Made by a program: the position numbers and the translations under genes. Positions 1 through 5,109 of a DNA stretch of 5,671 nt are shown here, piece after piece. Numbering within the stretch: position 1 is the first letter of the stretch; every line of letters begins with the position of its first letter. Location: NCBI GenBank assembly GCA_003529305.1, contig DPWC01000206.1:1-5671 (forward strand). Direction: 5' to 3'. This DNA comes from Actinomycetota bacterium. Lineage in GTDB: Bacteria; Actinomycetota; Actinomycetes; UBA12327. Below the pieces are notes generated by a model. That model searched no databases and had not been told where the DNA came from. It worked only from the letters and a program-made list of their open reading frames with translations.

Positions 1-372
1 GTGGGTGTGACCGGCTTTTGCATGGGTGGAGGTTTGGCCTTGCTCCTCGGCGCGACCTCACCGCAGGTGCGTGCCGTCAGCGCCTTTTACCCAGCGATGC
101 CGTGGGCGGACTACCAGCCGGAGTGGTCGGCCTATGCCGGAAAGGTGGCGGCGATTCATACCTCAGAAGGCGATGGTGGGTCAGCGGCCGAGCCGATCCG
201 CGAAGTTGCCGAGGCTATTGGCCAAGCCGGTGGCACCGTGGAACTGTTCGACTACGCGGGAACACAGCACGCGTTCGTCAATGACCACCGGCCAGAGGTC
301 TTTGATGCACCAAGTGCACAACTAGCGTTGAGCCGAACAGTCGAAGAGTTTCGATCAGCCCTGCTGTCGTAA
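1..372 (+). CDS. Dienelactone hydrolase family protein (3' part only)
   Basis: This is the C-terminal part of an alpha/beta-hydrolase of the dienelactone hydrolase (DLH) family; the gene begins upstream of the window. The first visible residues contain the nucleophile elbow GFCMGG, with Cys in place of the usual hydrolase Ser (visible residue 7). D58 in 'EGDGG' and H90 in 'TQHAF' fit the Asp and His of the Cys-Asp-His triad, and the following 'VNDHRPEVFDAPSAQLA' is the usual DLH ending. In a full protein of about 230-240 residues the Cys lies near the middle, so roughly half is missing. The GTG at base 1 is therefore an internal Val codon, not a start. Characterised members hydrolyse dienelactones in chloroaromatic breakdown, but many paralogues have unknown ester or lactone substrates, so the substrate here is not known. 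The stop TAA lies 49 nt before the next gene. Confidence 0.9.
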   Translation: MGVTGFCMGGGLALLLGATSPQVRAVSAFYPAMPWADYQPEWSAYAGKVAAIHTSEGDGGSAAEPIREVAEAIGQAGGTVELFDYAGTQHAFVNDHRPEVFDAPSAQLALSRTVEEFRSALLS

Positions 373-409
373 GCCTCCACCAACACATTGATGTCCTAGA
401 CCCCACGAG

Positions 410-416
410 AAGGAGA
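410..416 (+). promoter_or_regulatory. Shine-Dalgarno site of the ACT-domain gene
   Basis: AAGGAGA lies 5 nt before the ATG at 422. It is the strongest ribosome-binding site on the plus strand of this window and fixes the start of the ACT-domain gene. I saw no convincing promoter in the 49-nt gap, so read-through from the hydrolase gene upstream is possible. Confidence 0.85.
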
Positions 417-421
417 CCGCG

Positions 422-940
422 ATGGGACTACTGGCCGTCATCGTGATCGGGCATGACCGCCCGGGAATCATCGCCGATGCCACTGAGGCACTGGCCGCTA
501 CCGGCGGCAATCTTGAGGACTCCTCAATGACGCTCCTGCGGGGTCATTTCGTCATGAGTCTGGTGGTACGCACGCAAACAGCTAAGTCAGATGTTGAAGC
601 CGCTTTGCGGCCACGCTTTGACGCTCATGAGCTTGATGTTGTGGTGATGGAGTTGGACGACAGTTCCGCGGCCGGTGGCCAAGGCGAGTCCTTTGTGCTC
701 AGTGTTCATGGCGCCGATCAGGTGGGCATCGTCGCCGCGATGACCCGAGTGTTGGCTGATCACGGCGCCAACATCACGGATCTGACCACCCGGCTAGCTG
801 GCGGGCTGTACTTGCTGGTCGCCGAAGCGCAGGTACCCGCCAGTGTCGATGGCGAAGCACTGGCTGCCGCCGTTGAAGCCAAGGCGGCTGAACTGGGTGT
901 GGAAGCGCGCTGGCGAGCAGCGGATACCGACCTGCTGTGA
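422..940 (+). CDS. Tandem ACT-domain protein, GcvR-like
   Basis: This 172-residue cytoplasmic protein consists of two ACT domains in tandem, at about residues 4-78 and 91-165. The first begins 'VIVIGHDRPGIIADATEALA' and continues 'GGNLEDSSMTLLRGHFVMS'; the second begins 'VHGADQVGIVAAMTRVLADH' followed by 'GANITDLTTRL'. The DRPGI / NLEDSSMT pattern is that of the glycine cleavage repressor GcvR and related amino-acid-sensing proteins. ACT domains bind small ligands, usually amino acids, at dimer interfaces. No DNA-binding or catalytic domain is present, so a regulatory, protein-partner role is the most that can be inferred. E. coli GcvR acts through GcvA, and no GcvA-like gene is visible here. 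The stop codon overlaps the GTG start of the deformylase gene, so the two are very likely co-translated. Start chosen by the strong upstream AAGGAGA. Confidence 0.9.
   Translation: MGLLAVIVIGHDRPGIIADATEALAATGGNLEDSSMTLLRGHFVMSLVVRTQTAKSDVEAALRPRFDAHELDVVVMELDDSSAAGGQGESFVLSVHGADQVGIVAAMTRVLADHGANITDLTTRLAGGLYLLVAEAQVPASVDGEALAAAVEAKAAELGVEARWRAADTDLL
937..940 (+). other. GTGA stop/start overlap, ACT-domain gene to def
   Basis: The GTG start of the deformylase gene and the TGA stop of the ACT-domain gene share bases in a GTGA overlap. The preceding 20 nt have no good Shine-Dalgarno match, so ribosomes finishing the ACT gene probably reinitiate here. If translation instead starts at GTG 943 or ATG 946, the genes would be separated by 2 or 5 nt, which would still allow coupling. 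Confidence 0.65.
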
Positions 941-1467
941 TCGTGATGCCACCCCTGCCCGATGGGCGGGTACTCCCGGTGCTGCGCGCTCCAGAGCCAG
1001 TGCTGTCAGCGCCGTGCACACCGGTGGACCCTGCGGACCCTGCTGTGGTGCAACTGGCTGCTGATTTGTTGGCCACCCAACGCGTTTCTCCGGGGTGTGT
1101 GGGCTTAGCTGCCAACCAGGTCGGGGTCAGTTGGCGAGTCTTTAGTCTGGATGTGACCACACATCCCAAGGCCCGCATCACTCACGGTGAATTCGTTGTG
1201 GTCAATCCGGTGATTGAAGCCGCTACCCGCAATGAGAAGGGTCGCGAGGGATGCATGTCTGTTCCCGATTTCACCGGTGATGTGAAGCGCGCCACCCGGT
1301 TGACGCTGCGGGCCCAATTGCCGGTCACGGGAGCGGAAATCCTGATCGAGACCGATGCCTTTGAAGCCCGGGCGATCCAGCATGAAGTGGACCATCTCGA
1401 CGGATTTGTGTTCATTGACCGGGTCGCTGGTGCCCACGCGATCTACCCGCGTCAGACTTACCTGTAG
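937..1467 (+). CDS. def: Peptide deformylase
   Basis: Peptide deformylase removes the formyl group from the N-terminal Met of new proteins, using a bound divalent metal ion. All three family motifs are visible in the 176-residue product. Motif 1 is CVGLAANQVG (residues 54-63, with the oxyanion Gln at 61). Motif 2 is REGCMS (metal ligand C106). Motif 3 is QHEVDHLDG (ligands H149 and H153, catalytic E150). Motif 1 has Asn60 where most deformylases have Pro. The length suits a type 1 enzyme. The GTG at 937 overlaps the TGA of the ACT-domain gene and has no clear Shine-Dalgarno site, suggesting translational coupling; GTG 943 or ATG 946 are alternative starts that would remove only 2-3 residues. 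A TTA leucine codon encodes L57 inside motif 1. No fmt gene is visible nearby. Confidence 0.96.
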   Translation: MIVMPPLPDGRVLPVLRAPEPVLSAPCTPVDPADPAVVQLAADLLATQRVSPGCVGLAANQVGVSWRVFSLDVTTHPKARITHGEFVVVNPVIEAATRNEKGREGCMSVPDFTGDVKRATRLTLRAQLPVTGAEILIETDAFEARAIQHEVDHLDGFVFIDRVAGAHAIYPRQTYL

Positions 1468-1504
1468 GAGCACCGGGGGTGTTGCAGGATTCCTTGGTGC
1501 CCCG

Positions 1505-1587
1505 GCCCGAGTGGCGGAATTGGCAGACGCAGCGGACTTAAAATCCGCGGCCGAAAGGCGTTGCGGGTTCGACTCCCGCCTCGGGTA
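1505..1587 (+). tRNA. tRNA-Leu, anticodon UAA
   Basis: An 83-nt class II tRNA folds cleanly. The acceptor stem is GCCCGAG (1505-1511) with CTCGGGT (1580-1586), and the discriminator base is A1587. The D arm uses GCG/CGC around a GG-containing loop. The anticodon stem is GCGGA/TCCGC (1532-1536 and 1544-1548) with loop CTTAAAA, giving anticodon TAA at 1539-1541. The long variable arm, with GCC/GGC closing a GAAA loop (1549-1562), is typical of leucine tRNAs. The T arm is GCGGG/CCCGC around TTCGACT. No CCA is encoded; the sequence continues CTC. It reads UUA, and probably UUG by wobble. It lies only 37 nt after def in the same direction and I found no clear promoter between them, so co-transcription is possible. 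Confidence 0.97.
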
Positions 1588-1590
1588 CTC

Positions 1591-1603
1591 GCGACTTTGT
1601 CGC
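1591..1603 (+). terminator. Short hairpin just 3' of the tRNA
   Basis: GCGAC and GTCGC form a perfect 5-bp stem around a TTT loop, 3 nt after the tRNA discriminator base. It could be a processing or termination element for the tRNA transcript. No T-tract follows and the stem is short, so the assignment is weak. Confidence 0.25.
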
Positions 1604-1688
1604 TGTCCGGTTAGCATCAATCAACGCGTGCCTTGCGCGTCGAGATAGGCAACCCAGCGTCGCTTGTCCTCGAAATCACCGCACTGCC

Positions 1689-1694
1689 GGGAGG
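1689..1694 (+). promoter_or_regulatory. Shine-Dalgarno site selecting the Bax inhibitor-1 start
   Basis: GGGAGG lies 5 nt before the GTG at 1700. It favours that start over the in-frame TTG at 1664, which has no comparable upstream site and would add 12 residues that do not look like the family. Confidence 0.7.
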
Positions 1695-1699
1695 CTGTT

Positions 1700-2542
1700 G
1701 TGCAGACCAGGAACCCGATCCTTCGTCGCCAGAGTCAGGCTGTGGGTTTCCATGAGCCCACGGGAGCGGCTGTAGGCGGTGCGCCTACCAGTGGCGGCAC
1801 CGGCTCACCGACACCCGAGAGTCTGCAGCAGATGTTCGATGCGCCACCGGCGCCCGGTGCGTTGACTATCGGCGATGTCATCGTCAAGACCGGCATCCTG
1901 TTCGTGTTGCTCCTCATCACTGCGGTGATCGGCTGGCAGGCCATTGGGACGCCGCTGGGGTGGATCGTGGCCGCTGGCGCCATCGTCGGTTTGATCTTGG
2001 GCTTCGTCAATGCACTCAAACGAGAAGTCAGTCCACCGCTGGTCATGGCCTATGCATTGGCGCAAGGTTTGTTCATCGGCGGTATTAGCAAGCTCTACAA
2101 CGACACCTACGCGGCCTCCGGCGAATATGACGGCACGCCCATCGTCCAGCAGGCGGTTTTGGGCACTTTGGTGGCCTTTGCCGTGATGCTGGTGCTGTAT
2201 CGCACCAGAATCATCAAGGTCACCGGCCGATTCATGAAAATCATGATGGTGGCGATGATCTCGTATCTGGTGATCGCGCTGATCTCGCTCGTAGCCCAAC
2301 TTTTCGGTGTTGGTGGGGGCTGGGGTTTCTATGGCGTCGGCGGACTGGGCATCTTGCTGTGTATGGCCGGAGTCGCCCTCGCATCGCTGTCACTGGCATT
2401 GGATTTTGAAGCCATCACGCAATCAATCGCCGCGGGCCTGCCGGAACGCGAGTCGTGGCGAATGGGCTTTGCCCTGATGGTCACGCTGATCTGGCTGTAC
2501 CTCGAGATTCTGCGACTCTTGGCCATCTTGAACCGTCGGTGA
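1700..2542 (+). CDS. Bax inhibitor-1/YccA family membrane protein
   Basis: This is a 280-residue integral membrane protein of the Bax inhibitor-1 (TMBIM/YccA-like) superfamily in its actinobacterial form. An N-terminal cytoplasmic segment of about 55 residues, rich in Gly, Pro, Ser and Thr, precedes seven hydrophobic segments at about 62-82, 85-106, 113-131, 152-168, 181-203, 208-235 and 256-277. Family signatures include 'MAYALAQGLFIGGIS' in segment 3, 'LALDFEAI' after segment 6 and 'LIWLYLEILRLL' in segment 7. Segment 3 has Gln122 where relatives usually have Glu, from my recall of the family. The start GTG at 1700 gives 'MQTRNPILRR', typical of actinobacterial members, and has a GGGAGG site. 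Structurally studied bacterial homologues such as YetJ are pH-sensitive calcium-leak channels; the physiological role in actinobacteria is poorly known. Its stop overlaps the start of the small downstream gene. Confidence 0.92.
   Translation: MQTRNPILRRQSQAVGFHEPTGAAVGGAPTSGGTGSPTPESLQQMFDAPPAPGALTIGDVIVKTGILFVLLLITAVIGWQAIGTPLGWIVAAGAIVGLILGFVNALKREVSPPLVMAYALAQGLFIGGISKLYNDTYAASGEYDGTPIVQQAVLGTLVAFAVMLVLYRTRIIKVTGRFMKIMMVAMISYLVIALISLVAQLFGVGGGWGFYGVGGLGILLCMAGVALASLSLALDFEAITQSIAAGLPERESWRMGFALMVTLIWLYLEILRLLAILNRR
2539..2542 (+). other. GTGA stop/start overlap, Bax inhibitor-1 gene to small gene
   Basis: The TGA of the Bax inhibitor-1 gene overlaps a GTG that opens the downstream frame. 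No Shine-Dalgarno match precedes it, so coupled reinitiation is the likely route if this start is used. A second in-frame GTG lies at 2563. Confidence 0.55.
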
Positions 2543-2853
2543 TCGGCAATGACGATCCGTGGGTGATCCGGGAGCGTCGCATCCAGGCACTCGCTGATCG
2601 TCTGCGCACCTTCAGCCCCGAGCGCCTTGCTCGCTCCATCAGCTCTGGTGGCTCCATCGCGGAGATCGTGCATCAGGCCTGTGTGCGCATAGCGGTGCAA
2701 GGTCGGCCGGTTCCTCGGCTCGCCGATGCTGCTTGTGCTGACCAGTGGCTCGTCATTGCGCGAGAGGCCGGGCAGTGTGCCCGCGCTGATGGTGATGACC
2801 TAGCAGCGGCCGAACTTGATGCGGTGATGGAGCACCTTCGATCCATCACTTGA
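2539..2853 (+). CDS. Small uncharacterised protein
   Basis: I do not recognise this 104-residue product. It is soluble, with no signal peptide or membrane segment, and reads as mostly helical with many Ala, Arg, Asp and Glu residues: 'RERRIQALADRLRTF', then 'SISSGGSIAEIVHQACVRIA', and a C-terminal helix 'DDLAAAELDAVMEHLRS'. It has two or three Cys spread through the middle and no obvious metal-binding pair. Codon use after the overlap resembles the neighbouring genes, with no rare-codon run, which supports real coding. The frame is open further upstream (to an ATG at 2455), but that part lies inside the Bax gene, so the overlapping GTG at 2539 is the preferred start; GTG 2563 is an alternative. 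The coupling suggests a role linked to the Bax inhibitor-1 protein, but no function can be assigned. Confidence 0.65.
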   Translation: MIGNDDPWVIRERRIQALADRLRTFSPERLARSISSGGSIAEIVHQACVRIAVQGRPVPRLADAACADQWLVIAREAGQCARADGDDLAAAELDAVMEHLRSIT

Positions 2854-2859
2854 GGTGCT
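2831..2859 (+). terminator. Possible terminator hairpin at the convergent junction
   Basis: AGCACCT (2831-2837) and AGGTGCT (2853-2859) are perfect inverted repeats, extendable by one G-T pair, around a 13-15 nt loop that includes the stop codon of the small gene. No T-run follows. The position at the end of the plus-strand unit, just before the oppositely oriented gene, makes termination plausible but unproven. Confidence 0.3.
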
Positions 2860-2875
2860 GTCCTTAGTCGCTTCC

Positions 2876-3595
2876 CTAGCCGTTACGCCGCAGTCGTTCG
2901 GCAAGGAACGAGTGCAACCGCGGTCGGGCGGCGTCCGATAGGTGTGCGCCGTGAGTGAAGGCGACAACCTCGGCCTTCGGTTCGGCGAGCCGTTGGGCCG
3001 ATCGCTCGTTCAGCGAGATGTCATGGCAGTACATCTTCATCCCGATGCGAATGGTGCCGCGATAGAAATGAATGACATCGCCGGTGATGAGCACTCCGGT
3101 GGGTTCATGAAAGTAGCTGGTGTGCCCAGGGGTATGCCCGGGCGTGTGCAACACGCGAAGTCCGCCGGCAATATCCAGCAATTCGCCGTCGCCGAAAGTG
3201 GAGTCCACGCCAATGGGTTCGTACCTGGCCCAACGAGACAACAACGGGCGCAGGATTCCGCCTTGTTCAATGGAGGGAACACGCCCCGCAGTCAAATAGG
3301 ACGCGTCATCGCGGTGGGCTGACACCGGCGCCTGTGATTCGCGCACCACGCGTGCGACATTGCCGACATGATCGTTGTGCGCGTGGGTTACCAGAACCTT
3401 CGTCACATCGCGGACATCGACCCCCGCTGCCGTCAAACCGGCGACCAATCTTTTCCAGCCGAAGGGCAGACCGGCATCGATGAGAGTGACCTGACCGTCG
3501 TCTCCGCGAAGGACGAAGGCGTTGATGCCGTCAGAGGGTGCCACCGGTATCCGCCAGATACCGGGCGCTAACGCGTAGGCGGCTGGCGCGCTCAT
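2876..3595 (-). CDS. MBL-fold metallo-hydrolase
   Basis: This 239-residue cytoplasmic enzyme belongs to the metallo-beta-lactamase fold superfamily. The signature THAHNDH gives ligands H71, H73, D75 and H76. It is followed by 'HTPGHTPGHTS' (H154), 'LITGDVIH' (bridging D173) and a last His in 'FTHGAH' (H215 or H218), so a complete two-metal site is expected. The N-terminal part 'GINAFVLRGDDGQVTLIDAG' is the usual first strand pair of this fold. Related enzymes hydrolyse thioesters such as glyoxalase II substrates, lactones, phosphodiesters or sulfur compounds; nothing visible selects among these, and the long insert between D75 and H154 fits the general hydrolase group. The ATG overlaps the TGA of the FkbM gene as ATGA and has a good Shine-Dalgarno site. 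It is the last gene of the minus-strand operon, and its stop faces the plus-strand unit across 22 nt. Confidence 0.93.
   Translation of the reverse strand: MSAPAAYALAPGIWRIPVAPSDGINAFVLRGDDGQVTLIDAGLPFGWKRLVAGLTAAGVDVRDVTKVLVTHAHNDHVGNVARVVRESQAPVSAHRDDASYLTAGRVPSIEQGGILRPLLSRWARYEPIGVDSTFGDGELLDIAGGLRVLHTPGHTPGHTSYFHEPTGVLITGDVIHFYRGTIRIGMKMYCHDISLNERSAQRLAEPKAEVVAFTHGAHLSDAARPRLHSFLAERLRRNG
3592..3595 (-). other. ATGA stop/start overlap, FkbM gene to MBL gene
   Basis: The TGA of the FkbM-family gene and the ATG of the MBL gene share bases as ATGA on the minus strand. Together with the strong site at 3603-3608 this indicates coupled but efficient translation of the hydrolase. Confidence 0.85.
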
Positions 3596-4434
3596 CGCCT
3601 GGCACCTCGCCTCAGCCAGCGAGATCGGCCTGAGTTCTTGCTTGGTCCTGCGGCTGTCCCAACTGCGCTCTCTTTGTGACCGGCCCGCTGCCCGCCCTGA
3701 GCGGTGAGATCTCTGAGTTCTGCCAATTCCTCCAGTGCGCGCTGGTAGGCCGCGGGAATGAAGTCATCGAGCACATTGGCCGGAACACTCAATCTCGCGA
3801 AGAGCGCGGCGTTCTCGGGGCGGGCGTAGAACCGATTAACACCATCAAAAAGCGCGCACTGATACCCGGCGGAGAGCACCAGCGGTTCCCACGCCGCATG
3901 AGATGGCGTGGTGGAGTACGGCTCTGTCGCCTCCACCATGACGACTTCGGGGTTCATTGCTGCGAGATCTGTGCCCTGCAACGCGGGCAGTTCCATGCCT
4001 TCGACATCGATCTTGAGCAGGTGGACATGGCGACCTTCTGCCTCGGCTCTCCAGAGCGAGTCCACGCTGCGCAGCGGCGTCGTGATGTGGGTCAAGTCTC
4101 GCTCGGCTGAAGTGCGCAATCGCACCGCATCAATGTCGGCCGATGCCCCGTAGGCACTGGCCCCGTAGGCCAGTTCAATCTGGCCACCGTCGCGATCACT
4201 GACGGCACACGCCACGGTGATGTCTCGGGGTCGGTCGCGCAGAAGCAGATTGACAAACGCTGGAAGTGGCTCAACATTCAGCCCGCTCCAGCCAGCGTCA
4301 TAGAGCAACTTCGTGACGGAGCCGTCCGTGGGATGAGCCGCACCGATGTCGATGAAGAACCCGTCGGTGATGCCGACAAAGGCCCTCGTTAGAACGATGT
4401 CTTCGTGGTTTCCGGCGTACGAGGTGCGAGGCAT
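3592..4434 (-). CDS. FkbM family methyltransferase
   Basis: This is a 280-residue SAM-dependent O-methyltransferase of the FkbM family. The N-terminal 'YAGNHEDIVLTRAF' matches the family's usual opening. SAM motif I is 'GFFIDIGAAHP' (residues 25-35), the acidic strand-2 end is 'GLNVEPLP' (51-58), and the diagnostic 'LLKIDVEGMELPALQG' spans 139-154. 'DGVNRFYAR' (198-205) is a further family hallmark. Members methylate hydroxyls on polyketides (FkbM on FK506), glycans or lipids; the substrate here is unknown and no glycosyltransferase is nearby. After the catalytic fold, residues 232-280 form a Glu/Leu helix and then an Arg/Lys-rich tail ('RSRWLRRGARR') outside the usual domain. Residues 89-98 are a duplicated AYGAS unit. 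The ATG is 12 nt after the msrA stop with no evident Shine-Dalgarno site, suggesting coupling to msrA. Confidence 0.93.
   Translation of the reverse strand: MPRTSYAGNHEDIVLTRAFVGITDGFFIDIGAAHPTDGSVTKLLYDAGWSGLNVEPLPAFVNLLLRDRPRDITVACAVSDRDGGQIELAYGASAYGASADIDAVRLRTSAERDLTHITTPLRSVDSLWRAEAEGRHVHLLKIDVEGMELPALQGTDLAAMNPEVVMVEATEPYSTTPSHAAWEPLVLSAGYQCALFDGVNRFYARPENAALFARLSVPANVLDDFIPAAYQRALEELAELRDLTAQGGQRAGHKESAVGTAAGPSKNSGRSRWLRRGARR
3603..3608 (-). promoter_or_regulatory. Shine-Dalgarno site of the MBL gene
   Basis: On the minus strand the sequence reads GAGGTG, a 6-nt match to the 16S anti-Shine-Dalgarno, 7 nt before the ATG at 3595. It lies inside the last codons of the FkbM gene and supports this start. 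Confidence 0.75.
4141..4170 (-). repeat. Tandem 15-bp in-frame duplication in the FkbM gene
   Basis: Two adjacent 15-bp units (4156-4170 and 4141-4155) share 11 identical consecutive bases and both encode AYGAS, at residues 89-93 and 94-98. The units differ only at the end encoding Ala-Ser. A slippage-type duplication that kept the reading frame is the simplest explanation. Confidence 0.8.
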
Positions 4435-4446
4435 GGGCCCAGTGTG

Positions 4447-5103
4447 TCAGCGCACCAGCCCTGCAGGGCAGGAAACTCCCGTGCCGCCGATGCCGCAGTA
4501 GCCATTGGGCACCTTGTGAAGGTATTGCTGGTGGTACGCCTCGGCGAAGTAGAAGGGGCCTGCTTCGGCCAGCGGTCGAATCTCGGTGGTGATGGGACCG
4601 AACTTGTGGGCCGTGAGTTCCTGCTGATAGGTGTGCATCCCGGACATGACGATCTCGTCTTGCACCGCATTGGTGGTGTAAACCGCTGAGCGGTACTGCG
4701 TTCCTGTGTCGTTGCCCTGGCGGAAGCCTTGTGTGGGGTCGTGGTTCTCCCAGAAGATCTTCATGATCGTAGATAACGACACCTGATCCGGGTCGAAGAC
4801 AACTTGGACGATTTCGGTGTGACCGGTTCGACCACTGCAGACTTCGTCGTAGGTGGGGTGCGGGCTGTAACCACCTTGGTAGCCGACGGCGGTCGAATAC
4901 ACCCCTGGCGTTTGCCAGAACTTGCGCTCAGCACCCCAGAAACAGCCCATGCCGACATAGATGACTTCTAAGTCCGCGGGGAAAGGTGGCTCAAGGGGAG
5001 TTCCCAGCACGGCATGTCGTGAGGGGACGGCGAACTGCCTCTCGGTGTGGCCCGGAAGGGCTTCAGCAACCGAGATCAGGCGTCGCGGGGCGAAGGAGAA
5101 CAT
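4447..5103 (-). CDS. msrA: Peptide-methionine (S)-S-oxide reductase MsrA
   Basis: MsrA reduces the S-epimer of methionine sulfoxide in proteins, restoring activity after oxidative damage, and is recycled by thioredoxin. The catalytic motif GCFWGAER carries the nucleophile C54. The family blocks 'GYQGGYSPHPTYDEVCSG', 'FWENHDPTQGFRQGNDTGTQ' and 'YHQQYLHKVPNGYCG' are all present. C203 and C212 in the tail 'NGYCGIGGTGVSCPA' match the two recycling cysteines of the E. coli-type enzyme. At 218 residues, with the N-terminal extension 'ALPGHTERQFAVPSRHAVLG', it is the long E. coli-like form, and that extension supports the ATG at 5103. The start is 6 nt after the stop of the MFS gene with only a weak GAGA-type site. 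One leucine (L110) uses TTA. It sits between the transporter and the FkbM gene in an apparent four-gene operon. Confidence 0.97.
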   Translation of the reverse strand: MFSFAPRRLISVAEALPGHTERQFAVPSRHAVLGTPLEPPFPADLEVIYVGMGCFWGAERKFWQTPGVYSTAVGYQGGYSPHPTYDEVCSGRTGHTEIVQVVFDPDQVSLSTIMKIFWENHDPTQGFRQGNDTGTQYRSAVYTTNAVQDEIVMSGMHTYQQELTAHKFGPITTEIRPLAEAGPFYFAEAYHQQYLHKVPNGYCGIGGTGVSCPAGLVR

Positions 5104-5109
5104 GGGATC

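Noticed and set aside
774..1181. Minus-strand open frame of 135 codons antisense to the ACT and def genes
   Set aside because: The product is low-complexity Ser/Gly/Thr/Arg with no family resemblance, and both plus-strand genes here have clear motifs.
1415..1446. TTGACC inside def as a -35 box for the tRNA gene
   Set aside because: No acceptable -10 element lies 16-19 nt downstream; the nearest candidate, GATCTA, is poor.
1473..1505. CCGGGG/CCCCGG hairpin between def and the tRNA as a def terminator
   Set aside because: The loop is 21 nt, the second arm runs into the first base of the tRNA, and no T-tract follows.
1105..1620. Minus-strand open frame running antisense to def and the tRNA
   Set aside because: It crosses the tRNA-Leu gene and the catalytic part of def; its open length is explained by GC-rich codon structure of the real genes.
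1624..1640. Inverted repeat ACGCG/CGCGT upstream of the Bax inhibitor-1 gene as an operator or terminator
   Set aside because: A 5-bp GC-only repeat with a 7-nt loop is expected by chance in this base composition and has no supporting T-run or promoter.
1664..1699. Twelve-residue N-terminal extension of the Bax inhibitor-1 protein from a TTG at 1664
   Set aside because: TTG is a rare start, no Shine-Dalgarno site precedes it, and the GTG at 1700 has GGGAGG and yields the family-typical beginning.
1588..1699. Integrated element or attachment site at the tRNA 3' end
   Set aside because: No direct repeat of the tRNA 3' sequence and no integrase or phage-like gene is present in the window.
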